Shown piece after piece: positions 13,349-25,339 of a stretch of DNA of 64,000 nucleotides. The position numbers and the translations under genes were made by a program. Under the pieces are notes generated by a model. It was given only the letters and a program-made list of their open reading frames with translations. It was not told the DNA's origin and did not search any database. Within the stretch, counting starts at the first letter, position 1. Each line of letters begins with the position of its first letter. The DNA is from Phytopythium helicoides (taxonomy: Eukaryota > Oomycota > Peronosporomycetes > Pythiales > Pythiaceae): assembly GCA_024867545.1 (NCBI GenBank), contig JANFNE010000053.1, positions 1 through 64,000 on the forward strand, written 5' to 3'.

Positions 13349-13824
13349 TACACATTACAATACACACACTAAACCATACACATACAACCACCAACCACAC
13401 ATCACACACATCACAAACACACACAACACACACAACACCCCTCGCACTCACTCACAACCTACATCTACCATTACTACACTTTTCACACACCACTTCAACC
13501 ACTCGTGTCACACACACCATCTTTGCCTTCTCCTTTCTCGCCTCCCACGCCGATTCACAACTCCATAATCCGCCACCAGCTGTCGCAACCACCCTACCAC
13601 ACAAACAAAACAAAAACAAACCACAAAAACGACACAAAAACACACAACACACACTTACGAATGATGGTCGATTTCGCAACCAACCAACCAACCAATACCA
13701 AAACAACAAAACAAGCGAACGAGATCTCGTCTCGCAAGCAGAAAAGAGAAAAGGCGAAAAAAGCAAACGCAAAAACGACACAAACACAAAGAGAACAAGA
13801 GAACAAGAGAACAAAAGAAGCGGT

Positions 13825-13897
13825 CGCCCACCGTGGGGCTCGAACCCACGACCACAAGATTAAGAGTCTTGCGCTCTACCGACTGAGCTAGACGGGC
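13825..13897 (-). tRNA. tRNA-Lys(CTT), copy 24
   Basis: One octamer. The CAAACCAC allele typical of the left half returns in this unit. Confidence 0.97.
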
Positions 13898-14366
13898 TAC
13901 ACATTACAATACACACACTAAACCATACACATACAACCACCAACCACACATCACACACATCACAAACACACACACAACACCCCTCGCACTCACTCACAAC
14001 CTACATCTACCATTACTACACTTTTCACACACCACTTCAACCACTCGTGTCACACACACCATCTTTGCCTTCTCCTTTCTCGCCTCCCACGCCGATTCAC
14101 AACTCCATAATCCGCCACCAGCTGTCGCAACCACCCTACCACACAAACAAAACAAAAACAGACCACAAAAACGACACAAAAACACACAACACACACTTAC
14201 GAATGATGGTCGATTTCGCAACCAACCAACCAACCAATACCAAAACAACAAAACAAGCGAATGAGATCTCGTCTCGCAAGCAGAAAAGAGAAAAGGCGAA
14301 AAAAGCAAACGCAAAAACGACACAAACACAAAGAGAACAAGAGAACAAGAGAACAAAAGAAGCGGT

Positions 14367-14439
14367 CGCCCACCGTGGGGCTCGAACCCACGACCACAAG
14401 ATTAAGAGTCTTGCGCTCTACCGACTGAGCTAGACGGGC
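14367..14439 (-). tRNA. tRNA-Lys(CTT), copy 25
   Basis: One octamer. Hybrid CAGACCAC allele, and a C-to-T change at the left arm of the spacer palindrome (ATGAGATCTC at 14261). Confidence 0.97.
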
Positions 14440-14906
14440 TACACATTACAATACACACACTAAACCATACACATACAACCACCAACCACACATCACACAC
14501 ATCACAAACACACACAACACCCCTCGCACTCACTCACAACCTACATCTACCATTACTACACTTTTCACACACCACTTCAACCACTCGTGTCACACACACC
14601 ATCTTTGCCTTCTCCTTTCTCGCCTCCCACGCCGATTCACAACTCCATAATCCGCCACCAGCTGTCGCAACCACCCTACCACACAAACAAAACAAAAACA
14701 GACCCCAAAAACGACACAAAAACACACAACACACACTTACGAATGATGGTCGATTTCGCAACCAACCAACCAACCAATACCAAAACAACAAAACAAGCGA
14801 ATGAGATCTCGTCTCGCAAGCAGAAAAGAGAAAAGGCGAAAAAAGCAAACGCAAAAACGACACAAACACAAAGAGAACAAGAGAACAAGAGAACAAAAGA
14901 AGCGGT

Positions 14907-14979
14907 CGCCCACCGTGGGGCTCGAACCCACGACCACAAGATTAAGAGTCTTGCGCTCTACCGACTGAGCTAGACGGGC
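14907..14979 (-). tRNA. tRNA-Lys(CTT), copy 26
   Basis: One octamer. Shares the palindrome change with copy 25. Shortest interval (540 bp). Confidence 0.97.
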
Positions 14980-15465
14980 TACACATTACAATACACACAC
15001 TAAACCATACACATACAACCACCAACCACACATCACACACAAACACACACATCACACACATCACAAACACACACAACACCCCTCGCACTCACTCACAACC
15101 TACATCTACCATTACTACACTTTTCACACACCACTTCAACCACTCGTGTCACACACACCATCTTTGCCTTCTCCTTTCTCGCCTCCCACGCCGATTCACA
15201 ACTCCATAATCCGCCACCAGCTGTCGCAACCACCCTACCACACAAACAAAACAAAAACAGACCCCAAAAACGACACAAAAACACACAACACACACTTACG
15301 AATGATGGTCGATTTCGCAACCAACCAACCAACCAATACCAAAACAACAAAACAAGCGAACGAGATCTCGTCTCGCAAGCAGAAAAGAGAAAAGGCGAAA
15401 AAAGCAAACGCAAAAACGACACAAACACAAAGAGAACAAGAGAACAAGAGAACAAAAGAAGCGGT

Positions 15466-15538
15466 CGCCCACCGTGGGGCTCGAACCCACGACCACAAGA
15501 TTAAGAGTCTTGCGCTCTACCGACTGAGCTAGACGGGC
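15466..15538 (-). tRNA. tRNA-Lys(CTT), copy 27
   Basis: One octamer. Intact palindrome, CAGACCCC allele. Confidence 0.97.
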
Positions 15539-16024
15539 TACACATTACAATACACACACTAAACCATACACATACAACCACCAACCACACATCACACACA
15601 AACACACACATCACACACATCACAAACACACACAACACCCCTCGCACTCACTCACAACCTACATCTACCATTACTACACTTTTCACACACCACTTCAACC
15701 ACTCGTGTCACACACACCATCTTTGCCTTCTCCTTTCTCGCCTCCCACGCCGATTCACAACTCCATAATCCGCCACCAGCTGTCGCAACCACCCTACCAC
15801 ACAAACAAAACAAAAACAGACCCCAAAAACGACACAAAAACACACAACACACACTTACGAATGATGGTCGATTTCGCAACCAACCAACCAACCAATACCA
15901 AAACAACAAAACAAGCGAACGAGATCTCGTCTCGCAAGCAGAAAAGAGAAAAGGCGAAAAAAGCAAACGCAAAAACGACACAAACACAAAGAGAACAAGA
16001 GAACAAGAGAACAAAAGAAGCGGT

Positions 16025-16097
16025 CGCCCACCGTGGGGCTCGAACCCACGACCACAAGATTAAGAGTCTTGCGCTCTACCGACTGAGCTAGACGGGC
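16025..16097 (-). tRNA. tRNA-Lys(CTT), copy 28 (terminal copy)
   Basis: One octamer. It keeps about 106 bp of the usual upstream CA-rich flank before homology ends at 16203, so its 5' context matches the internal copies. Confidence 0.97.
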
Positions 16098-16203
16098 TAC
16101 ACATTACAATACACACACTAAACCATACACATACAACCACCAACCACACATCACACACAAACACACACATCACACACATCACAAACACACACAACACCCC
16201 TCG

Positions 16204-17365
16204 AGGCCTGTTGGGAAGATTCGTAAAAAGCTCTAGAATGGCGAGACCTTTGGCGAAGACTCGCGTGACCGTGATATGGTGGTCCCCAGCTACTTCATGG
16301 CGGTGATTCGACAGACTATCACGCAAATGTACGCCGACAAGAAGCATGTTTTCTTGAGCACGCTCCTGGTTGAGCCACAGTCCGAGCGCGTAACTCGTTC
16401 GAGTTGACGGAAGTGGTCACGGGCTACTCTGCATCGCTTTATGACATCAAAGTTGAGCTTTTCTTTCTGGCAAAGGCCCTCATACTATCAACAACTAAAG
16501 GAGAATGCATCTATTGCTGCTCTACGGGCAAAGTACATTAGAGAAATCAAAGAAGCTTGGAACGCTGGTCGGCCCATTTTCTACCAGAATGAGACTTGGG
16601 CAAACAAGGACATGACACCAATCGAAAGGTGGGTCGATGAATGCGGCAGCGGAGGGCTAATGGTGCCCAGCGGCAAGGGAGAACGCTCAATTATCTGCCA
16701 TATCGGCGGGTCTATTGGCTTTGTCAATGGCGCCAAGCTAATTTTTCGCGGCTCAAAGTCCCTCAAAGATGCAGATTACCACACAGAAATGAATGCAAGC
16801 ATTTTCCTCGACTGGATGGAGAGGCATGTCCTACCTGCAGTACCGCCAAACTCAGTTCTCGTACTCGACAGGGCCTCGTACCATCTCACACTCACCACAG
16901 ATACCCACCAAGTGCGCTCTACGTGGAAAAAGGCGGACCTCATCCAATGGCTCGTTACAAGAAATATAGTGGTGGACGGCACGGCAACGGCTGACGACTA
17001 CAGCAAGTTGACGCGACCAGAGATCTACCGACTTTGCCGTGAGAATGCACCACTACCCGTGTACCAGATTGCCGAGCTAGCCAAACGTTTTGAATGTGAC
17101 GTAATTTCTCTTCCTGTTGGCCATCCCGCCTCAATCCGATGAGCTCGTGTGGGCACGGCTGAATGTGTACATCTCTCAAAGGAACTCAAACTTTTCGCTG
17201 AGCGAAGTTGAGCACCATGCTCACTCATTCATTGACACATTCGGCGCACCAGAATGGGCAAAATACGTCAATCATTGCGTCAAGGTTGAAGACAAGTACT
17301 TGGCTACTGCTGATGATGTCAGTCTGGCTGAAGATGAAGAGACTGTTATCGATGAGGAGGTGTAG
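16204..17365 (+). pseudogene. Decayed Tc1/mariner-IS630-type DDE transposase
   Basis: The longest open part (16441-17142) encodes a DDE-type core. It has YQNETW, a GKGER(S/L)II segment, a DYHTEMN segment and PPNSVLVLDRASYH, typical of IS630/Tc1-like transposases. The first catalytic Asp of DETW is Asn (residue 50 of this ORF); the second Asp is kept (residue 143). The third-acid region (ELVWARLN) lies in another frame (17117-17365), so there is a break near 17120. Upstream the same frame as the core reads back through SRATLHRFM to an in-frame TGA at 16405, and a TAG lies at 16234, with HTH-like peptide (AVIRQTITQMYADKKHV) between. Stops, frameshift and lost acid all indicate a dead copy. It abuts the tRNA array directly. 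Confidence 0.85.
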
Positions 17366-17441
17366 TGTCTGCATTTCTAGGCATCGTTTCGATCTAATTA
17401 CACCACTGAAACGCCATGACGCAGAGCTTCCAGGTGGATGC

Positions 17442-17457
17442 ATTTTGGCGCCAAAAT
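17442..17457. other. 16-bp perfect palindrome containing TTTGGCGCCAAA
   Basis: ATTTTGGCGCCAAAAT reads identically on both strands. It lies between the dead transposase and the 3' end of POLE. It contains the same 12-bp core found in the POLE promoter at 24906-24917. It could be an element end remnant or a protein-binding site; nothing else is recognisable in 17366-17602. Confidence 0.5.
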
Positions 17458-17602
17458 TCAAAACTCAAAATTCAATACTGACAAAACCTGTCGGACTTAA
17501 TAACTGAGATAGGGAATAACCTCTAATAATAATATATCGCGATTTCTACGGGGAAAGCCGCGCTTTTCAATGCATCATTACTTGTTTATCAATTACTTGC
17601 TG

Positions 17603-20600
17603 CTACTGCAACTCTAGACGCTGGACAGTCTCGAGCAGCCAATTGAATTCGTGCTGCACAGCTACTCGCCGCAGGATGCGCAGCGTCTCGAGCATCTGGT
17701 CCCTCACACCCTGCCGGGACGTTGAAGGCACCCGAGCAACCGCAGTATTCCTTCATCTTGTGCTCAGCTGGCAGCGAGCACTTGCTGCACACAAGGTCCT
17801 GGAGCTGGTAGCGCACAGACTGAGCCTGCACGAGCTCCACAAGCCGCCGCTCGAAAGCAGCCTTGTCGTACAGTGCGAAGCATCGAGGGCAGTGCCACGA
17901 CGCCATGGCACGATCAGCCTCGCCTTCCTCATCGTCATCGCTTGGTGCCGTTGTTCCTTTGAAGAGCTGCGGGTCGCGACACAAGTCGACAGCTCGGCAC
18001 AAGTTGCACACAGGACAGATTACGTCTTGCACCACGAATGACAACGAAGGGTTGCGGAACTGCGCAACATCCGAGAACTCGCTGGTTCGCAGCAGCTTGA
18101 GTAATGTGCGCTTCACCTTGCCAACCTGGGCCTCCACGGAAGGCTCCAACAGGAAAGCAGCCGACACGAACTTCACGAGCTCGAGCGCCGGGTGCGTCAG
18201 GTCGAGGTGGGAGCCCGCAAAGATGGGGAAGGCGTCGCGGTCCAGGTTGTACGACACAATCTCAGGAATAATCCGCAACAGCTTGTCCGAGAAGTACCCT
18301 GCCACCAGACGTTGAGAGTACGCCGCCAATGGAGTCGCTGCAACATTATCCAGCTCATCAGGCACCAACCCGTCATTATCGAAGGCTGGGTTGCTCTTGT
18401 CATGCTTCTTGCCCTTCTTGGCGCGCTCGCGACGTTCAAACTCAGCTCGCCGCCGGATGAACTGGCCCACGAGTAGCAAAAAGTACTCGTCAATGCCGCG
18501 CGGCAAATAATTTGCAATATTCCAGTGCGACACAATCTCGAGCGGTTGCGAGTCTTCATCCTCCTCCTCATTTGATAGCACCTCTTCCTCGCCTTCCTCT
18601 CCAACTAGCTTGAGCTGCACGCAACCATAGTTTTCTGCGTCCATAAAGAGCAGATGCGAGGAGTACTAGACATGAACACAAGGTTAGGGAACAGCCTTTC
18701 CAGCATGACAATTCAAGCAATCTTACCTTCTTCGGAGTGAAGTTGAGCACCTGGAACAGCTCATTGGCTAGTACTGTTTGGAGCACAAAACGCAAGTAGG
18801 TTTGCGCGTCGCGCACACTGTGCTTGCGTGTGCTCAGAACGATCCGGCTAAAGTCGGCGTACACAATATGCGCCCCGAGTCGCCGCAGCTCAGCCAAGAG
18901 CTGCAAAAAGAGCTTCTCCATCAACCGCTTCACCATAGCTTGCAGTGCTGGGTCAAAGCTTAGCGCCTCAGGTGCGCACAGCCACCGATAGAGTTGCTGC
19001 AGCGCATGGTCGGCGAACTTATTGCGGGTCGTTACTAGATCCTTAAACAGCGTTGTCACAAGAGTGCGCATCAACCGGAACGCTTCGTGGCAGCTCTCTT
19101 CAGCATCTCCACCTTGCTCGTTCTCGAGATTTGCTGCACCGGTGCCAGCTCCCTCAAAGTCGATTTCGGACTGGTGTGCCACTCCAAGCCCTCAATCGAG
19201 TGGATCTGGGTAGCTACCAATATTGCGTTCACTGCAAGGCCATCTAGCTCCAATTCCACACACACGTCCGTGAACGAGCCCTTCTCGCACACAACGATGG
19301 AGGAGTCGCGCTTGGACTGAGAAGTGATAAGCGAATGGGAAAAGAGCTGCTGGTACTGCTGCTCCTGCTCCTTGCCACCCAGATCGGGCAGAGACGACCG
19401 AGAATGCCACCACAGATGCTTGTGCTTGCTTAGCACGCGAGAGTACAGTGTGTCGAGGATGGCAAGAGCATGGTCACCCGTAAAGTTGCCAACTGGTAAA
19501 TGCGCGTACCGAGCACATTCCACGACTTCCTGAAAGTACGAGCCCATCTCGAACCAGCGAGCAAGCATCTTATCGCCGACAAGCTTTCGCCAAGTAAGAG
19601 CAGGGAAGAGCGTGTCCTCGTCATTCCAGGGAAGCATCGCAACTGGAAAGCTGTGGAGGCCTTGAATCTTCTCGCGCAGTCGCTTACTAGATGGGATACA
19701 TGTCTGACAAACGACGATTGTCGGCTTACCAGCTCGCTTCTGTTGCGTGCTCGAAGCAAGGCGAGCCAGAGCAGCATTGACACCTGAAAACGCGTCGCCG
19801 ACACTCTTAACTACATGTGCGCGAAAGTTGCAGCTGCGAATCGTGAATGCACCATCATTGCCCTCGCCACCAGATTCGTTCATGTCTTGCCGCATCTGAT
19901 CGAATGTTTGACGTAGATCGTTTCCACGAGACTTGGTTGTCGACACAGGGTCTACATACCAAACGTCTGCGTCACCGTCGTACCCCTGCGAGCCATTCCC
20001 TTCCTCTCCCTCATTCAGTGCTATAAGTCCAAGGATCGCTCGGTTCTTCTGTTGCGCAAAGTACAGCAAAACACGCCGCATCGATGATGCAGCACCGGCG
20101 TCACCGACAAGGTACGGAGCCTGCGCAGTGGACTGGAACTGAAGATCTGTCAGCTCGTACTCCTGTCCTGCAACGGAGGACGTGGACCGGTGTGGATTGA
20201 CAACTCGAGCAACACACCCAAGAGCGCAGACAGCCCTTGTTAGAGCTGACACTTGCAGCTCATACGCGCCTTGCACCACGGGATCACTCAGGATGTGACT
20301 CATTTCACGATGATGCTGCTGAAATTGTTGTTCACTCAGAGCAACCTCGAGCACCGGTAGTGGCTTTGGTGATACGTGCGGGAGGACGCGTAAAACACGG
20401 CGACTCGCAAGTGGTAGATTTGCTAGCGACTCGGCACTTGCGCTCGAATTACTGTCTTCCTCGTTGATGGCCAAATAGAATAGCCGTGGCATCTTGAGCG
20501 TGATCCTCTGAAGCATCTGTGAGACACCAGTGATCACCCAGCACGTAAAACGACCACCCGTCTCTGGCTGGATCTCGACAATTTGCCAGTACTCGCGATT

Positions 20601-23600
20601 CAAAGTGTTGGCAGTATTGAAAACAAAGTTCTCCATACCAATTCCATTTCCGCGAGACGAAAGCGTCAGTGTCGACGACGAAGCGGAAGAGCTATTCACT
20701 CCACTCGATCCTGAATGGAAACGCTTCGCACTGCCATTGTCGTAGCCCATGCCCTGGCATTCCTCCCATCTGGCGTAGCCGCTCATCACGGTCGCGTTTG
20801 CGCTTGCCCAGCATGCGCTTCCACTTGCGTTTGCGATTTGCGAGCCATTGTGTAAAAGGCACATCACCCAGTTTAACATGTTCATCGACAATATCCATCT
20901 CTGTGGTGGCGCTCTCGTCAATTGTCTCGGCATCAGAAGATCCACTCCCCTTGTTCTTTGGAGAGCGCTTCTTGGAGTTACCTGAACTTGGCTTGCTTTG
21001 CTTCACTAAGTCTTCCATGTCGATCAACTCTGCCACATGGTCGTCATTTGCATCAGCCGCGCGCTTGCTCACGAATTGATTCATACTACCCTGTCTGTGC
21101 TTCGCACTCTTGTCGCGCACTTGCTTTCGCATCCAGTCTGGAAGCGCGATGCGCGGGACGGGATTCCGCACGTTCTGGAACGCTGCAGGCAGCGAGATAA
21201 TCTTCTGCACGGTCGAAGCAAACCGAGTGCGATAGTAATCCCAGTCAAGAATCGTCCGAAGGTCGAAATCTTGCAACTGGGGGTCCTTCAGCCACTTCTT
21301 GAGAAAATGACGCTTGACAGCATCCTCTGCTGCGAAGATTGCCGTCGGGATGGCACGCTCTGTAACTTTCTCGCCGTGAGGTTTGGTCGCAATGATCATC
21401 TTACAGGTCAAGCCGCGGTCCTTGACCATTTCTTCACCAAGAAACTCTCCGAGTCGCCGCGCCGTCGTAATGGATGTAGACTTTTGGCCAGCGTACTCTT
21501 CCAGCTTCCCCGACATGCTCTTGTTTTCAGTTAGAAGAGTTAGAAGCTCCTCGTCGTCCATGGCTTTGCCGCGCGTATCAATGACGTCAAGCCATCGGTT
21601 GGCGCACTTTGCCACTGCAGCATAACAGGTCTCGAGAGAGTCACCGTGAAGGAAGCACTCGAATACTTGGGACTGGAACGCCTTAATGAGCTGAAGCTCA
21701 CCTCGACGCTTGAGCTCAAAACCTTCAGCTCGGCAAGAGATCCATCAAAGTTGAAAACAGCGTATCGCTTCTTCAGAAGCCGGCCCTCTTCAGTCGACGC
21801 AGGTAAGACCATGGCCTTATAAGGACCGTCAACCTCGAACAAGATTGAGCACTCCCGTCGAACTTCGTACTTGCCAGTCTCCGGATCCACAAGCTCGTGA
21901 TACTGTGGGTTTGTGAACTTGGCGTGGACATCAGCGTTCAGCATCACACACGGGTACGAGATGCGAAGCTTTTTCTTGCTTTCGCTGTGCACAAAGCTGA
22001 AGTCCTCAGGGAACGAAGCTGGTAAGATGGCCCAAATACCGTCCGTGTCAAGTTCGAGCGGACGACCAATTTGCTCGACAAGCTCTCGCGCACCCGTAAT
22101 AATAGTTGATCCCGTGTATGTCACGATTCCTGCCATCTCCATTGAGTGCCAGCGAGCACCCTTCCGCATGACATATCCGTAGAACGAATTTAGAATACAC
22201 TTGTGCGCAAGTTGAAGCGAATCGTACACGAGGCACTTGTTCCGTGCGTCGATGGTTGCGAGAAGATCGTGGTCCTTCTCAGCAGCAGCTTGCTTGCCTT
22301 TCCATACCTTGGTTAGCGTCTTGTACTCATACCGACGGTCACGGAAGGATCGCACAGTGTTCACGTAGAACGGATTCTCCCGCATGCACACAGTCGCCGA
22401 CCGGCGCTGTTCTTCTGTCACCTTAACCTTCTTATACACACTCGAACAGTACGACTTCAGACGCTGCTTGAGTAGCTGCTGCTGGCGATCAGTTGAGAGC
22501 TGGCCAAACGGTACCATTCGCTGGGCAGAGGAGCCATTGGAGGCACCGTTCGCCAAGTCGCTGGAGCCATTACTCTCGCCTTCGGCTCCATCTCCGTCCT
22601 TCCCGACAGGGAAATTTTCGTATTCGAGCTGAGTCTTGATTGAGTAGTACTCGGGGCGAGACGAAGGATAAAAGTCACCACGCCAGATCCAATCCATATC
22701 ACGCTGGCAAGCCTCATCTTCGCTCCGTTGCTTTGCAGCCAGAGCCGACTTACCGCACTCTGTATTAAATGAACACGCAGCGCAGTCTGCTTCATTTACG
22801 ATGGCGCATGGCTGGAGACGGTTCGTGAGGATAATATTCGGGTACATGGCGGCGACGTCCAAGTGGTAAATGAGGGGGTTCTCTCGGCGCTTCGGGCGAT
22901 CGCGCAGACCTTGTAGCTTCGACACGATCTGCTGGCGAACCTCGTCGTAATTCTCAACCTTGTCCAGAGGCACATTCATTTCAACCTCAAGCGCGAATTT
23001 TAGGTCTCGATCGACGTTGTCAATGAGTTGCTGGAACGCAGATGGCACAAGGTCAAAATCGTACGCAAAGTCAGCGCGGAACACGCCGGATTCTAGACAC
23101 TCGACGTGACCTCCCACGTACGTCTCACTTTCAACCAAGTGCCCTTTGTGAAACTTTTCTTGTGGAGCAGAACTCTGCTTGTTTGGACAAACAATATTCC
23201 CGCGGAAAGCTTCTACCATCAGCAATGACTCGCATAATGTGCCAGATCCCTTACGCAGGACGTCCTCTGCTCCCAGAGGGATAATCGTGCAGAGCGAAAA
23301 CACGAACAGGTGAACGTACTTTTCGTACAGGTAAAAGGTGGCAACAGCATCGGAAACAGAGTACGAAGCCATTTTGAGGGGATCGTCACGGGCCAATGGC
23401 AACATGTCTTCGGCGTCGACCTCAACTGGATCATAACCGAGCTTGTACTTGGTCACAGCCTTGAGACCCTGACTACCCTGCGGCAAGTACGAATCACGCT
23501 TGACCCAGCAAAAGGCGTCCATGTGCACACTTCCGCGACCGCGGTATTCGCCGGATCGCTGGTCGAGAGAAATTCCGAGTTCGTTGCCGAGGTTGAAACC

Positions 23601-24854
23601 GTGAGTGGTGCAACGCGCTTCCATGAACGGCCAGTCGAAGAAGTCACCGTTATACGTCACAAAGATATGGGGCTGCGCGTCCGCCACGTGGTCGAGAAAT
23701 CGACGAAGCAGTGAACGCTCATCGGGCTCGTTGAAGACCATGAATGGTCCCGGGTAGTCCTCCTTGGGTGTGTACTCAAAGTCGGGGATGTCTTCCGACA
23801 CAAACTCGCGATTCACGATCAGGTAGCCTTGGCGGTCGATCATGTACGAAATCATGTAGACCTGGTCCACCTGTGCATCCGGGAATTTCAGCGGCGCCTT
23901 GGTGGTCTCAATATCGAAGGCACACACGACTGGCTCTGCCTTGTCGACCATGTCAACGAGTCGTGTGATGTCTGTCGGTGCATACGGGGCGGCGGCGTCG
24001 TAACGCACGTGGTACCACGCTCCGACGCTGATATTGAGGTCAATGGAGACGCGCATCGGGTATGGCACGTCGTACTCGCGCAGTTCAGCCAACGCCGACT
24101 CGCTGTCGTCCATGTTGACGGCTGCCGTGAACTGCCAGTCGTCGTCCTGCTGCTGTTGTTGCTGCTGCTGCCCTTGCATTTCGTACGCCTGGCGCGCCTG
24201 CTGCTGTGTCTGGTTGCGCGCGATGATGGGCGCGAGCGCCTGCTTGACACTGACCAGGTCCTGCACGGTGGCGAAGCTGAGCTTGACGTAGACTGCCTTC
24301 TTGCCGCTGATGTGGTCTGGCATGTCGAGGTCCTCCAGAAGCACGCGCTCGGCCTTGGCCACGAGCCCCTCGAACTTGCGCAGGCAGTAGGCGATGACCT
24401 CCTGCGCGCGGTGGGCGGCCTCGGGGCGCACATACAAGTACGGCGCGTAAATGACGCGCGTCTTGAACGCGCGGCCGTCCTGCTGCAAAAAGTAGAGCTC
24501 GACGGCGCTGACCTCGTGTTTGCCCTCGGTCGGCTCGGGCAGCGAGCACGCGCGCAGGTTGAGCAGCCAGCCGAGCCGCGTCTTGTCGTCTGCGTCCCCG
24601 TCGGCCGAGCCGCCTTCCTCCTCCTGCTCCAGCACCTCGGACAGCAGCGGGAAGCCCAGCCGCGCGTCCAGCTCGTCGCCGCGCTTGAGCGAAGCCAGCT
24701 TGGCCTCGTTCAGCCCGCGCGCGCGCACGCCCTGCGCGTTGGCGCGCGCGCCCTGCGAGCTGCGCGCCCACGCCGACCCGCCCGACAGCGCGCGTCTGTA
24801 CTGGTTGCCGCCACCCCCGCGCTGGCCGCCGCCGCCGCCGCGCCGCGCCGCCAT
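17603..24854 (-). CDS. POLE: DNA polymerase epsilon catalytic subunit
   Basis: This is the family-B leading-strand replicative polymerase of the nucleus, about 2,400 residues, close to the family's usual 2,200-2,300. Order: Gly/Arg-rich N-terminus with a polyQ run (about 24150-24180); exonuclease motif FDIETT (about residue 312) and [10 protein letters not shown]; polymerase motif [10 protein letters not shown] (about 661); motif [15 protein letters not shown] (about 885); motif C ELDTDG (about 932, Gly as usual for epsilon); the inactive second polymerase half; and C-terminal Zn/Fe-S cysteine pairs CPVC, CPRC and CSKC. An intron at 18666-18726 (GTAAGA...CTAG, 61 nt) joins FTPKK to YSSHLLFMD. 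Single-base frame breaks at about 21722, 20750, 19180 and 17725 separate conserved blocks; past the last, the [18 protein letters not shown] end is conserved (stop 17603-17605). A 52-bp-upstream E2F-type site suggests S-phase control. Confidence 0.93.
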
Positions 24855-25339
24855 CTTCGTCCTCGCTTCAACCCGATGGGCGTAGCTGTCTTTTCCCGCG
24901 CTCGTTTTGGCGCCAAACGACGAGTGGTGGTGGCGGTTATTGGGTTAGTAGATGGCAGCACTGGATGTGGTAACGAGCACCAACATGCGCGCCGGAATCG
25001 AATGGAGTCGTCGTCGTGCGAGTGCAGAGCGTGGAGGGCGGACATGGCTGCGGTGCCTCGTGTGCCCATGACGTTGTGCGGTGGCATTGTGCCAGCAGCA
25101 GATGGAAGCGCGACGGCGTCCCGTCATCGGCGGTGGGGCGTCAACAAAGTTGAACTTGATCGGGTGGCGGAGATTGACGCGTGCCCCATGAAGCGGAACG
25201 GGCGGATGGAAGAGCGCAGCAAGTGCGTGGCAATGCGAGAGAGATCCAACGAGTCAGAGTGCATGGAGATCTTTATTTTAACTAGGAGATTCGGCTGCTC
25301 GAACGGCAGCTCGATCCGCTACGTGCCGGAGCAGCGACT
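24855..25339. other. POLE upstream region / peroxiredoxin 3' flank
   Basis: No gene seen. A long + strand reading frame here is the antisense shadow of POLE running on into this gap. The E2F-type palindrome lies near its left end. Confidence 0.6.
24906..24917 (-). promoter_or_regulatory. E2F/DP-type site upstream of POLE
   Basis: TTTGGCGCCAAA matches the symmetrical E2F consensus TTTSGCGCSAAA exactly, 52 bp upstream of the POLE start codon. Replicative polymerase genes are classical E2F targets in animals and plants; use of the site here is inference. Confidence 0.55.

Larger units (their letters stand above)
1..16203 (-). repeat. Tandem macrosatellite of tRNA-Lys(CTT) units
   Basis: A 540-607 bp unit is repeated head-to-tail; 28 tRNA genes and 27 complete intervals are visible. 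Intervals in order are 607, 607, 606, 607, 607, 606, 607, 607, 607, 603, 607, 607, 599, 607, 589, 586, 585, 564, 549, 559, 559, 583, 549, 542, 540, 559 and 559 bp. Each unit holds one minus-strand tRNA, a downstream 8-bp microsatellite, a conserved ACGAGATCTCGT palindrome, an AACC run, a unique stretch of about 170 bp and a CA-rich block on the upstream side of the tRNA. The left end begins mid-unit, so the array continues outside the window. The right end is sharp: homology stops after CACCCCTCG at 16203. Spacers are A/C-rich on + and carry no credible protein gene. Confidence 0.98.

Noticed and set aside
404..16091. Recurrent 120-150-codon reading frames in the array (for example repeated [11 protein letters not shown]... 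and ...[15 protein letters not shown])
   Set aside because: They arise because the A/C-rich strand lacks stop codons and the octamer has a 24-bp codon period. They overlap on both strands, change length with octamer count, and run through the tRNA.
1..16203. CRISPR-like array
   Set aside because: Units are about 600 bp, near-identical throughout with no unique spacers, and the context is eukaryotic.
1..16203. 5S rDNA or other rRNA repeat
   Set aside because: No 5S or other rRNA sequence in the unit; only the tRNA is a recognisable RNA gene.
17603..24854. POLE as five separate genes or a pseudogene
   Set aside because: Conserved blocks follow family order, one gap is a proper intron, and the others are single-base breaks.
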